A stretch of DNA of 64,000 nucleotides from Proales similis (Eukaryota > Rotifera > Eurotatoria > Ploima > Proalidae). The notes below the pieces were generated by a model. That model had not been told where the DNA came from. It searched no databases and was given only the letters and a program-made list of their open reading frames with translations. The stretch lies in assembly GCA_019059635.1 (NCBI GenBank), contig JAGVRJ010000006.1, forward strand, positions 1,054,001 to 1,118,000, written 5' to 3'. Both the position numbers and the translations under genes were made by a program. This document shows, in pieces, positions 13,787 to 23,233 of this stretch (its first letter is position 1; every line of letters begins with the position of its first letter).

Positions 13787-14674
13787 CTAGAGAATATTAC
13801 AACATTCTTTTTTCTCATCGTAGTTGTCCAACTCAGGGTCCACACTGCCCACCAGAGACTTGACCACGTAGTCGCCGAAAGAGAACGGAAAGCTTTGGCC
13901 CTGCGCTTGTTGCACTTCGCGTTTTTCGTTTCTATAATCGTCGACAACGTCCAAACGCGGAATCTTTCGATCCCAGTCGTTCAAATAGTCCATGGTGCTG
14001 TCCTCGTCAGTGCATGAGACGATAGTGGTGAACACTTGTGAACCTCTAGACTGAAGCACGCTTTTGAAGCCTTTTATGTCCACACGGCCTTGATCGTCGG
14101 TCGGCTCGCCGTCAGTGACTGCAATGATTAGAAGTTTCTTCTCGCCAAGCGCCGCCGATGAGTTCTGGTCTAGGACTGTGCGGATAGTGCGCGAAAGGGG
14201 TGTGAAACCTCGCGGGTCGTTGGCAAACAATCCATCGAGCTGAGCGATGTCTTCAACTCCGCGAGCCCCGGTCCGATTAAGAAAGTAGATATCGGTGCCA
14301 CCCGAGTTGAATATGTTGGCTATTTCGAGTGATATACGCGCAAAGTACTTGAGCTCGTCCCATCGCTTGGCCTTGAGTGGACCGCTGTTCAGAGGCGATT
14401 CGACTAGTATTGAATTCATTGAGCCTGAGTCGTCGAACACGAACACGGTCTTGAACGCGAATAGCTTTTGAAGTTTGGCGGAGAAAAAGTCGCTTATTTC
14501 ATATTTGGCAAGTATGTCGCGGTATCTGTCCTCTTTGCTCTGATATATCTCGCCGTAGTTGGGCGGCTTTTGCTCATAAGGCGCATTCGGCAACACCTGG
14601 GCGTGAACCTGATCGGCGCCCAGCATTCTCACGCACTCCCTCTTTCTGACGATATCTAAAGGCAATTGTAGCAT
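13787..14674 (-). CDS. von Willebrand factor A domain protein with CaaX-like C terminus
   Basis: About 295 residues are encoded from the first ATG at 14674. The frame is open further upstream to a possible splice acceptor (CCACAG) near 14725, so an earlier exon is possible. A proline-rich lead (APYEQKPPNYGEIYQ) precedes a vWA domain with a perfect MIDAS motif DDSGSMNS, the RWDELK helix, TDIYFLNRTG, the threonine-loop region DPRGFTPLSRTIR, and the second MIDAS acidic residue in AVTDGEPTDDQG. The last residues are ECCNIL, which fits a CaaX box (C-N-I-L) favouring geranylgeranylation. That would tether the protein to the cytosolic face of a membrane. There is no signal peptide, consistent with a cytosolic vWA. 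The domain resembles the free-standing cytosolic vWA proteins common in fungi and protists. Partner and function are unknown. Confidence 0.8.
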   Translation of the reverse strand: MLQLPLDIVRKRECVRMLGADQVHAQVLPNAPYEQKPPNYGEIYQSKEDRYRDILAKYEISDFFSAKLQKLFAFKTVFVFDDSGSMNSILVESPLNSGPLKAKRWDELKYFARISLEIANIFNSGGTDIYFLNRTGARGVEDIAQLDGLFANDPRGFTPLSRTIRTVLDQNSSAALGEKKLLIIAVTDGEPTDDQGRVDIKGFKSVLQSRGSQVFTTIVSCTDEDSTMDYLNDWDRKIPRLDVVDDYRNEKREVQQAQGQSFPFSFGDYVVKSLVGSVDPELDNYDEKKECCNIL

Positions 14675-16520
14675 ATCAATACAGTATTCACGTGCAGCAA
14701 ACCAAAAAGTCAAATGATAATCTGTGGATCATTACAAAGAAATAGGATGATGCAAAATTTACTCTCTATTGCGCTGAGCCGAATTATTCATGCATCATTC
14801 ACTCATTTGGCAACGACTGCATAACTGAAATGTTGCAATTGCTCGCTTGCACTTAAAAGAAAGAGGCCTAGCGGCTGTATATAAAGAGCTTATTAACATA
14901 GGACACGATGCGATGTGCAGACGGCTGTAAATCGCCTTTGTTTCGCGCACGAACAACACGAAACAAATGCGTCCAGGTTTCTGATGACGCATTTCTGATT
15001 GCACTTGTTAATGGCTTAATGCAGTTTAGGTTTGTCAACATTTGTGTCGCTTTCTTAAGAACCAGTCAGAAATCTAACTCAATTGCGCATTTCTTTATCG
15101 TATCTGGATTTTACTAATTGTTCCCACCAAACGTCCACTACCTAGAACCATCCTGTGTTTGTTTTTTTTTTTTGAATCGGACAATAAAATTCTGAATGAA
15201 ATAAGAACTTTGAGGAGTTGAAAAATACGATTTTATTTGATTGATGATTTTCATTACATTGGAATTCGTATTTATTTGAAATGAAAACGGAATGTCGAGA
15301 AGAATAAAGGACAATTGAGAGAACCAAATCAGATGAATAGAGCCTTTTAAAGCATCCTGATCTACGCAGTAGTCGTCAAACTGGCCATTAAGCGACTGCA
15401 GATGAGAAGTTCTTGCTTGTTAGTGCATGATCTCTGAGTCAATAATAAAATGTTTCTCAGATAGTGAATTTTGGATTTGAAACTAACATTGTTTTTCCCT
15501 CGGCAACTATATTCGAATTCAAACATATTTTTGGATTTATTTCAACCTAGCAGCCGATTTTTATTACTTTTTAAATAGGATTTAAGCTAATCATTGACAA
15601 TGAGACCGAACGTTTTCGATTTTAAATATTTTAGATTTTGGATTTTCTCGTGGCTGGTTGTACGTAATGAGTGATTTATGATGTTTTCTGATTTTAAGAA
15701 ATTATACAAATAGGCCTGTTAACGATCCTTGATTAGTGAATGTTCGGAATTACAGCAAAAGCATTTATTTTCTCGCTTGGCTTGAGCAATTCAAAATGAG
15801 AATTAAAAAATGAGAGCCAGGGCCTGTGCTTAGGTTTGAGAAGACACGCTACTTTATTTTTCTAGAATAAAATGTAGGCGTAAGCGTAAAGCGTAAGGCA
15901 AAAAGAAATTCATGAAGCGTGAACACGAAGCCTATAGTGAAAGAATTTTCGGCGTTGCTAAAAAGTCAAAAGGTAAAAAACACCTTGAAAACAATTGTTC
16001 GCCGAGAGACTCAACGTCTAAAATGAGTGACTTTAGAGAAGGCACCTGATTTTGCCCAGTATCAAAATCTAAATAGCGATCGGCCAGGTATTGAACGAAT
16101 TTAGATAAGAAGATAGTCAAATGATGAGAACTGGCAAAATTTGCATGAGAAGTGAGAAAGTAAAAAAAAACAGAAAAATATGTGAGGAATCTCGCTCAAT
16201 ATTGAAATGTTTTTTGAATCTAAAGCAAAAATAAAAGCTTCAAAGGGGTAACCCAGACACCATGCCTACGTAGTTGTGATGGTTGTTGGTATTGAGGCTT
16301 CATTAACTTTGGTAAAGACGAATTAGTCGCCCACAGTCATCCAATTAAAGAATCGAGTTTTCTAGCACACTCTTTTCGATATTAGACAATTTTTGAAATG
16401 TTAATTCGACGCAAAGAAGACGAAAGAAATTCAAAATATTTGTGGCTTTGATGAACTGGCGAGGAATATAAATAGGAAAAAGTCATGGCGAGTATCAAGC
16501 CAAAAAGCTTGACTGAAAAT
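14675..16520. other. Long AT-rich intergenic region
   Basis: This 1.8 kb region has no convincing gene. It contains the LRR-gene fragment at 15332-15418 and a TATAAATA at 16467-16474 close to the presumed 5' end of the mucin-like gene. Short ORFs on both strands are AT-rich and show no family features. Confidence 0.5.
15332..15418 (-). pseudogene. Decayed fragment of the LRR gene at 18629-20518
   Basis: About 87 nt match the 3' coding end of the nearby LRR gene. Positions 15340-15396 align with 18652-18708 with four mismatches. 15397-15418 then continues into 18847-18862, skipping 18718-18846. Read on the minus strand, the fragment still encodes QARTSHLQSLNGQFDDYC and VDQDALKGSI. The functional copy has LHSLNDQFDDYCVDQDALQGSI with a further 43 residues in between. 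The skipped block is 129 nt, an exact multiple of three. No upstream LRR sequence is found next to the fragment, so it is a remnant rather than a gene. Confidence 0.85.
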
Positions 16521-18444
16521 ATGTAAACCCAATATAAAAGCGAAGACGTAGGCCAGAGAATAGAGAAAGGAGAGTTATCTCCTGTTCGCACGGTTCTGGC
16601 CATTCTTGCTGGCGTCACTGTCGTTATAATAGTGATTGTACCTATCGCCTTGATTCCACTTTATTTGGACAAAGACGACAGTAGCTCTTCTTCAACCTCA
16701 AATGTTCAGACAAGCCCAGGTAATTTAAAACAAGCAACCCTCTGGTCAATGAACCTTCAGTAGATTTGTGTCGATGATAAGGTTCCACTGATTTGGAGCT
16801 GACTGCAGAGAACATTGGTTCGGTAACAGTTTCGGGAAGAAGTACAGTGAATTGTAACAACCAAACATATGATTTCTCAACTTTCGTCAGTCAAGGACAA
16901 TCATTCTTGAGTGAAAATTTAGGAGACTTGATTCAAGATACGAACTTCACCTTTGCGTGCACGAATGGACAAATATTCATAACCGTCAATATAAGGCTGT
17001 TTTCAAGTTCTACAGCCGTTGACACATCAGGCTTCTTAAATCTGATAAACAGCCTGTCGTCGAATGCAGAGTCATTCAGCTTGCCGGCCGGTCTTTCAGG
17101 ATTTACGAAAAATGAATCGCCAATAATGTTCTGTAAGATCTCAATCTCTCTATTAAAAAGGAAAGCTAAAAATTGTTTAAAGTAATTGGATCTGTAACGA
17201 ATCAAGAAAATGTTCAAACTATTTACGATACTTGCGACTTTATCGGATTCTCCCTCCCGTCGAGTTCCGCCTGCATATTAATTGGAGAACAAACAACTAG
17301 AACAATGACGCCGGTAACAACAAGAACAGTATCGACAAGTCCGGAATCGACAAGCACAGAATCAACAAGCACAGAATCGACAAGCTCAGAATCGACAAGC
17401 ACTGGATCGACAAGCACTGGATCGACAAGCACTGGATCGACAAGCACAGGATCAACAAGCACAGAAAGCCCAAGCATGACCACCTCGATCGATACAACGG
17501 AAGAATCAACTTCAGCTGTGGATTGTTCAGTATTAGGATGTGATGAATGCTTTGTATTGTCGTTCGCTGGTATATGTGGAAGCTGCATTTCTAACTGCCA
17601 AACAACTGGAACCACAAGCACAGGATCAACAAGCACAGAAAGCCCAAAAATGACCACCTCGATCGATACAACGGCAGAATCAACTTCAGCTGTGGATTGT
17701 TCAGTATTAGGATGTGATGAATGCTTTGTATTGTCGTTCGCTGGTATATGTGGAAGCTGCATTTCTAACTGTAAAACAACGACTGATGTAACCACAGCAT
17801 CGGAAACTACCACGACACAGCACATCTGCCTGTCGTTCGGCTGCCAGCAGTGCCTAGAGTCGTTTCCACTTTGCACGGACTGCACTCCTCAGTGTGGAAC
17901 CCCGACCACCCCAACCACGACACAGCACATCTGCCTGTCGTTCGGCTGCCAGCAGTGCCTAGAGTCGTTTCCACTTTGCACGGACTGCACTCCTCAGTGT
18001 GGAACCCCGACCACCCCAACCACGACACAGCACATCTGCCTGTCGTTCGGCTGCCAGCAGTGCCTAGAGTCGTTTCCACTTTGCACGGACTGCACTCCTC
18101 AGTGTGGAACCCCGACCACCCCAACCACGACACAGCACATCTGCCTGTCGTTCGGCTGCCAGCAGTGCCTAGAGTCGTTTCCACTTTGCACGGACTGCAC
18201 TCCTCAGTGTGGAACCCCGACCACCCCAACCACGACACAGCACATCTGCCTGTCGTTCGGCTGCCAGCAGTGCCTAGAGTCGTTTCCACTTTGCACGGAC
18301 TGCACTCCTCAGTGTGGAACCCCGACCACCCCAACCACGACACAGCACATCTGCCTGTCGTTCGGCTGCCAGCAGTGCCTAGAGTCGTTTCCACTTTGCA
18401 CGGACTGCACTCCTCAGTGTGGAACCCCGACCACCCCACCATAA
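16521..18444 (+). CDS. Type II membrane, mucin-like protein with tandem six-cysteine modules
   Basis: Three joined exons are readable: about 16521-16719, 16782-17132 and 17183-18444. The initiator ATG is not resolved: the frame is closed by TAA at 16519-16521 and no in-frame ATG precedes the membrane segment. Exon 1 encodes a short cytoplasmic part and a 24-residue hydrophobic segment (TVLAILAGVTVVIIVIVPIAL), then DKDDSSSSS, so this reads as a signal anchor. Exon 2 encodes a roughly 115-residue beta-rich extracellular domain (TVSGRSTVNCNNQTYDF...). Exon 3 opens with Ser/Thr repeats (TSTES/TSTGS, 15-bp units) typical of O-glycosylated stalks. Then come two modules of type C-x4-C-x2-C-x8-C-x2-C-x3-C and six copies of a 35-residue unit, C-x4-C-x2-C-x6-C-x2-C-x3-C plus a GTPTTPTTTQ linker. 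I do not recognise the module. It is likely a surface or glycocalyx protein. Confidence 0.75.
17328..17475 (+). repeat. 15-bp minisatellite encoding Ser/Thr (TSTES/TSTGS) stalk
   Basis: Imperfect 15-nt units (for example ACAAGCACTGGATCG) are repeated about nine times inside exon 3 of the mucin-like gene, encoding TSTES, TSSES and TSTGS. The unit keeps the reading frame and expands a probable O-glycosylated stalk. Confidence 0.85.
17449..17780 (+). repeat. Direct duplication of about 155-170 bp (two divergent cysteine modules)
   Basis: The segment beginning GGATCAACAAGCACAGAAAG at 17449 is repeated at about 17623, a 174-bp period. Both copies contain TTSIDTT and the CSVLGCDECF...C cysteine module. 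They differ at only a few bases (SPSM/SPKM and TTEEST/TTAEST), so the duplication is recent. Confidence 0.85.
17816..18441 (+). repeat. Six tandem copies of a 105-bp unit
   Basis: The unit starts with the CACATCTGCC... motif at 17821 and recurs every 105 bp at 17926, 18031, 18136, 18241 and 18346. By eye the six copies are identical at nucleotide level until the last linker, which ends in a stop. 105 is a multiple of three, so all forward frames stay open across the array. Confidence 0.95.
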
Positions 18445-18628
18445 CGGTGATTTTTTTATATTCCTTTGACCATTGTATGAAAGAGGCAATTTACTTCCAG
18501 TTTTAGCGCTTTATTAGATCTATTATATAATTTTTTATTTTTAGTTGTCAATTTTTATTTCCACATGAATCAAAATTTCAAGAAGGAGTGTTTTTTTAGA
18601 AGTTCTAGTAGCAACTGGGGAATAGACA

Positions 18629-20518
18629 TTAACACATTAGATCGAGATCTATAGAGCCTTGTAAAGCATCCTGATCCACGCAGTAGTCGTCAAACTGGTC
18701 ATTTAGCGAATGAAGGTGAAGATTGAATAAAATGCTGTGCCGCAGTAGCAGCATGGATAGATGACAAACTGAGCGATGCTGAAACGAAGCCGTGGGAGAA
18801 ACGAGATTTACCGTGTCGAGCAGAGGCACCGTGTTGAAAAGCAGACGAGAAGTTCTTGCTTGCAGGTACTTTAGATTGCAGAGCTGAAGTTTGCTCTCGA
18901 TTTGCTCAAGCTGAATTGAGATAGTCTCAACTGATCTGAGGTCTTTGAACGAGTCAAATTCGATCGACTTGATTGGATTGTTGTGCAAGCGGAGTTTGGC
19001 CAGCAGGGCTTGTTTACTGAAAAGGATGCTTTTTATTTCTTTCAGATTGTTGTTGTCCAATCTGAGCTCGGTCAAGTTAGGGCAGTAACTGAAAGTGTTT
19101 TGTTTTATCGAGTGTATTTGGTTGTTTGACAGATCGAGCAGTTTGAGTCCATCAAGGCCGCTGAATGTTTCTTCGCCCAGATTTCGAATTCGATTCGAAT
19201 CTAGATAGAGGTGTTTCAGATTATGATTGGTTTCGAACGAATGCTCGTCGATCTGTTCAATAGAGTTTTTTGACAAGATGATATCTTCGAGGTGACTCAG
19301 CCCTCTGAACATGTTGCGATCGATTTGGCTCAGTCTGTTCGACTCCAAGTAAATTCTTTGAATACTTTGTAAGGGCTGCAGTGTTCCTGGCTCAATCACA
19401 CGAATCAAGTTGAAGTCGAGATCAAGTGTAAGCAAATCAATGAGATCAAAGAACACATTCTGACTGAGATGTTCTAGCTGATTTGTGTGCACTGTCAACT
19501 CTTCCAGACCGCGCAGACCGATGAAAGCGAAATCTTGCATCACTTTGATCTCATTGCCAATGAACACAAGCTTTCGCAGCAGTGGCGTCCAATAGAACGA
19601 GAAGCTTCCGATAAACTCAATATTGTTGTCCAAAAATATCAACGAGCGAAGGTTCTCCAGACCGAAGAATGTCTCTTGGTCCAGGCTCCTAAGCAGGTTG
19701 TTATTTAGAATAAGGTTCCTCAGTCGCGAGCATGTTAAAAACGTCTGCGGCTCTACTCGCATGATTCGATTTCCCTCCAGGTTCAATGAGTTCAATTTCG
19801 GAGTGTTGGCGAATAGAGTGGACGGCAGAACTGTGAGTCGATTGTTTTTTAAATCGAGTGTGCCTAAACTTTCGAGTCCTTGCAGAGCGTTCGGCTCAAT
19901 CAATTCAATACCGCAGTCGGATAAGTAGAGCGTTGCAAGTGTATTTAATAGCCGCCACGTGCCGTTCTTAATTGACTTGATCGGGTTGTTGGACAGACTG
20001 AGAGTTGAGGTCTCTTTTTCAAACAAACATCGAAAGTGTTCAAAGTCCACCTGTTCGATTCGATTATTGGCAAGATTCAGAGTGGCAAGCCTTCTTATTT
20101 GGATGCAGGTTCCATCGCTTCTGACCAACAGATTTTCTAGCGAGCGTAATTCATTCGATTCTAAATTCATGCGATTTAGACGATTAAAGCCGCTTAGAGC
20201 GTCGCCTTCGATGTATTCTATTCGATCTTCGACTAGGTCCAGAGTAGTTATCCTCTGCTTTGGTCCGTCGATTTTCAGCTTCCTGAGCACTTTGACGCTG
20301 TAGCCGGAGAGCCGAATCACAATCTGCCCTCGGTAGTCGTTCCGAATGAAAATGTTTGGAAATGCTGTCGTGTGGTCACTTGCTGCTTTACAGTCGATGT
20401 GGAAATTGGTCGGATTGTAGCTGCAAGAACATCGTGTTCCGTTCTGTTCAATTTGGTCGCATTCGTCTGCCAGTATAATCCTTAGCAAAGCCAAAATGAT
20501 TGCGCACTTGCGAAGCAT
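18629..20518 (-). CDS. Secreted leucine-rich repeat protein
   Basis: One exon encodes 629 residues. An N-terminal signal peptide (MLRKCAIILALLRIILA) is followed by an LRRNT-like cysteine cap (CDQIEQNGTRCSCSYNPTNFHIDC split over two strands). About twenty typical 24-residue extracellular LRRs follow, such as LKLLDLSNNQIHSIKQNTF and LNSLNLEGNRIMRVEPQTF. The C-terminal part, from about residue 530, holds a few cysteines and no clear membrane segment or GPI signal. Proteins of this plan (chaoptin-, LRRC15- or ALS-like) act in adhesion or ligand binding outside the cell, and the partner is unknown. It ends only about 185 bp from the convergent mucin-like gene. A decayed copy of its 3' end lies at 15332-15418. 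Confidence 0.9.
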   Translation of the reverse strand: MLRKCAIILALLRIILADECDQIEQNGTRCSCSYNPTNFHIDCKAASDHTTAFPNIFIRNDYRGQIVIRLSGYSVKVLRKLKIDGPKQRITTLDLVEDRIEYIEGDALSGFNRLNRMNLESNELRSLENLLVRSDGTCIQIRRLATLNLANNRIEQVDFEHFRCLFEKETSTLSLSNNPIKSIKNGTWRLLNTLATLYLSDCGIELIEPNALQGLESLGTLDLKNNRLTVLPSTLFANTPKLNSLNLEGNRIMRVEPQTFLTCSRLRNLILNNNLLRSLDQETFFGLENLRSLIFLDNNIEFIGSFSFYWTPLLRKLVFIGNEIKVMQDFAFIGLRGLEELTVHTNQLEHLSQNVFFDLIDLLTLDLDFNLIRVIEPGTLQPLQSIQRIYLESNRLSQIDRNMFRGLSHLEDIILSKNSIEQIDEHSFETNHNLKHLYLDSNRIRNLGEETFSGLDGLKLLDLSNNQIHSIKQNTFSYCPNLTELRLDNNNLKEIKSILFSKQALLAKLRLHNNPIKSIEFDSFKDLRSVETISIQLEQIESKLQLCNLKYLQARTSRLLFNTVPLLDTVNLVSPTASFQHRSVCHLSMLLLRHSILFNLHLHSLNDQFDDYCVDQDALQGSIDLDLMC

Positions 20519-21160
20519 TTGTTTAATGCTCTCAAACGAGCTCTTTGGGTCTTTTTGGTGAAAGTCTTGTTCTCATCAGCCAATTTAGTTTGAGTCGCAT
20601 TCGCATTCCTTTTATGCGCTAGACTGGTCGGGTAAGTTGGCAGACGACGAAAGGCTTCAAATATTTATGAGGCTTTCTCTTCACTTTTTTACTCTGGATG
20701 AGAGAGCTCGAATTTGATTTTGTCTTGAGAAGCACGTTCGTCTCTCTATTTAATCGGCATGATTGCCTAAGATGGAATTGGACTTTTTTTCCGCGTGTTC
20801 TCTTCCTGATTGTCTGGACAGTTTTTTTTTTAAGATTTCTTTTCAGGAGAGTGTTAGATTTGCCATTACATGCCTCAGCGTATCAGATCAGATATGGCAA
20901 ATATTAATTATTCAGTAATTGTGCATCGGCTGCGAGTGAAATTTCAAGTCTGAGGCGGACACAAGTCGGTGATGTTAAGTTAAAAGAACGGTCGTCGTCG
21001 TCTGTGCTGTCGATACATGTCATAAACGTGATTCATGCACAGCTCTTGGCTTTGTGCTCAAGAAAGAGTGGAGAGGCCGAGGGGAGAGGGGGCTAGAGAA
21101 GCGAAAAAGAGCAAGCAAAAAGCACGTTTGATCAACAAGCACTCGCTTGATGTACAAACT
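20519..21160. other. Intergenic, divergent promoters
   Basis: This 0.64 kb region lies between the divergent LRR and coiled-coil genes. A 69-codon ORF at 20698-20907 is hydrophobic by T-richness only. No other feature is seen. Confidence 0.5.
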
Positions 21161-22318
21161 ATGTCGTCTGAATTGACAATCAACCAGACAACATCAAATG
21201 ACTTCATGCAAGTTAACGAGCGAAATCAGAGCGCGAAACGCTACGCACTCGTTAAATGGTTAGAAAACTCGCAGTTTGACACAAACAACGAATGGCTCGG
21301 CCGGTTGACTTCGGTGCCTCATTCGAGCCTTATAGACCAGCCGGAGCCTGACGAGTTAAAGGCCGGCATGCATGTGGGCGTGATAAGAAGCGGCGAGGTT
21401 TGGCGAGCACAGATTATTATTCCACGAACGGCGTCCTACACGATCGATTTACCGGCCAGCTCGCAACGCACGAGCCGCATTCGAACGATCGCCAATCCGA
21501 ACGGCATGGTAACCAGCTCGGCCGATCGCACGCTCGTTTCATTGAGCAATTGTCCGATAATTGAGTCGATTCGAAGCGAATTGAGTTGTTCAGCAGGAGA
21601 TGACCATCAGAGTTACACGTCGTCCAGCACTCAGAACGATTCATCGATCGAAAGAGAAATGAGCGCAAGCGACGCCGATCCGCAGCTCAGCTCAAGCGTT
21701 GAGCTGATTCTTCAGATGCAAAGCGAGCTGATCGAACGTCAAAAGAAGCTGCAAGCAATCGAGATGCAAACACTTCAACAATTGAACGCTATGCAAACGA
21801 GTATAATGAGTCTATCTCGTCGATTTGATCGGCTTGAGTCCATTCTGTGCAGAGTGGGCACTGCACAGAGTAGCCAATTTCAAATTGCGCCAGCCGCAGC
21901 CACGAGCAGCAGCGCTGTGTCAAACAGCTGGCTGAACAGCAATGAACTGAGCGGCGATCAGCAAAAGCGAAACGCGATTCGGACGCAGCTAGAGCTGAAT
22001 AGATTTTTGCGCGAGCGAGTCAAGCAGAAAATGGGCGAGAGCTATTTACTCGATCACGCCGTATCCGAGATACCCAGCAGTGTAATCGAGGACATAAAAA
22101 AAGAAGCCATGACTCGCTTTGAGCCGTGCAACAAGCGCTCGCTCAAGGCATGGGGTCTGGCGATGGCCTCGCTGCGCAGTCTCAAACGCGATCTAATCAG
22201 GCAGAAGCACAAATCTCAGCAAATTGAATTTGCCAACACCGAGCTCTCAAATTCGTCGACGTCTATGCTCAATTCGTTCGACACTCTGACTCGGCCCAAC
22301 GATCCTCTTTTAAATTAA
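21161..22318 (+). CDS. Uncharacterised intronless protein with central coiled coil
   Basis: I do not recognise this gene. The ATG at 21161 (MSSELTINQTTSNDF) gives about 385 residues. An in-frame ATG at 21035 would add 42 basic, low-complexity residues and is less likely. An N-terminal block (RYALVKWLENSQFD ... ELKAGMHVGVIRSGEVWRAQIII) looks like a small beta-rich fold as in Tudor/BEN-type regulators. A Ser/Thr-rich linker is followed by a heptad-like stretch (LILQMQSELIERQKKLQAIEMQTL through LSRRFDRLESIL) predicted as coiled coil. A C-terminal helical basic domain (RFLRERVKQKMGESYLL ... LKAWGLAMASLRSLKRDLI) follows. No signal peptide or membrane segment is seen. A nuclear role is a guess from the basic C-terminal helices. 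Confidence 0.7.
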   Translation: MSSELTINQTTSNDFMQVNERNQSAKRYALVKWLENSQFDTNNEWLGRLTSVPHSSLIDQPEPDELKAGMHVGVIRSGEVWRAQIIIPRTASYTIDLPASSQRTSRIRTIANPNGMVTSSADRTLVSLSNCPIIESIRSELSCSAGDDHQSYTSSSTQNDSSIEREMSASDADPQLSSSVELILQMQSELIERQKKLQAIEMQTLQQLNAMQTSIMSLSRRFDRLESILCRVGTAQSSQFQIAPAAATSSSAVSNSWLNSNELSGDQQKRNAIRTQLELNRFLRERVKQKMGESYLLDHAVSEIPSSVIEDIKKEAMTRFEPCNKRSLKAWGLAMASLRSLKRDLIRQKHKSQQIEFANTELSNSSTSMLNSFDTLTRPNDPLLN

Positions 22319-23233
22319 AGCGGCAACCTGCAAACTTTAAAAACAAAAAGCACAAATCAGCCTCAGCGCTCTTAGTTGTTTGTTAAATAAATTTGAATAG
22401 ACCGTTGCTTTGAAAACGTCAAATTCTAGTGGCCAGCTCGTTGTTTTTCTTTTCAACTCAAAAGCCAAAGAGACCACTACCGTTCGGTTTTAATTGAGCG
22501 TCAGTGACCAGAGGCGTGGAGCGCAATTTTCTCTAATCTGATTATATGGCCGCCATGGCAATGGCCAATTTAGAAAAGAATGAGAAAAAGAGGCTCGGCC
22601 AGGGAAGGAGAGAGAGAGAGAGAGAAAGGTAGGGAGAGCGCAGCTAGCTAGCCATCTAAAAGCGACCAAAGCGGAAAAGCGTTTTGAATAGAAATAAATT
22701 AGGTTTGGCTCGTATGCGAAAGCAATGGGCTTGATTTGAAATGCGAAAGGCCATAAATGAGGAGGAAAAGCATGGGAGCAAGAGAGAGGGTGGTATAAAC
22801 GAGAACTAAAAGCGCACACCTAAAAAGAGCCACCAACGAACAAGATCACGCTTTTGACAGAGGCGCATTTTGAGCCGAGAGTCGATGGCGGGCAGCCCTC
22901 GGAACCAGCACGAAGACTCATATTTTATTCAAATTTGTTGCTATTTGAGTCGCTTCGTTTTGTTTCGCTCGCGTTCTATTATGTAAAGGACAACAGAGTC
23001 CGGAGAGTACTTGTCGCCTGCCTTCAAATTTGTGACTGACTCGAAGGTTTTCATTTCTTTCTCTTTCCTTCTCTTCCTTTCCGCTCGCTTTCTCTCTTTC
23101 AATTATCGCTTGCTTTTTACCTCGATCATATGACTTAGCGAGAGATAAAGACGACATTGCGCCACTTTAAATTAGCAAAGAATTTAGAGCGTATATGATT
23201 ATTTGACGGGAATCTGTGCGACGGTAAACAAGA
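22319..23233. other. Intergenic with GA-rich tracts
   Basis: This 0.9 kb region holds an AATAAA at 22386-22391, 68 nt past the preceding stop, as a likely polyadenylation signal. It also holds a (GA)n tract at about 22608-22626, a TATAAACG at about 22796, and pyrimidine-rich DNA at 23050-23100. No gene is seen. Confidence 0.5.

Noticed and set aside
16485-16523. ATG at 16485 (MASIKPKSLTEN) as start of the mucin-like gene via an 18-nt intron
   Set aside because: It would join in frame, but an 18-nt intron is far below the 50-70 nt seen elsewhere here. I left the start unresolved.
17816-18441. Direct repeats as a possible CRISPR array
   Set aside because: Units are contiguous without unique spacers, are coding, and lie in a eukaryotic genome.
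17807-18442. Long open frames on both strands across the 105-bp repeat array (about 210 codons each)
   Set aside because: The unit is a multiple of three, so any stop-free frame stays open. Only the frame with six regular cysteines joins the upstream exons.
22490-22819. 109-codon minus-strand ORF
   Set aside because: Its composition follows a GA/CT-rich tract and it has no family features.
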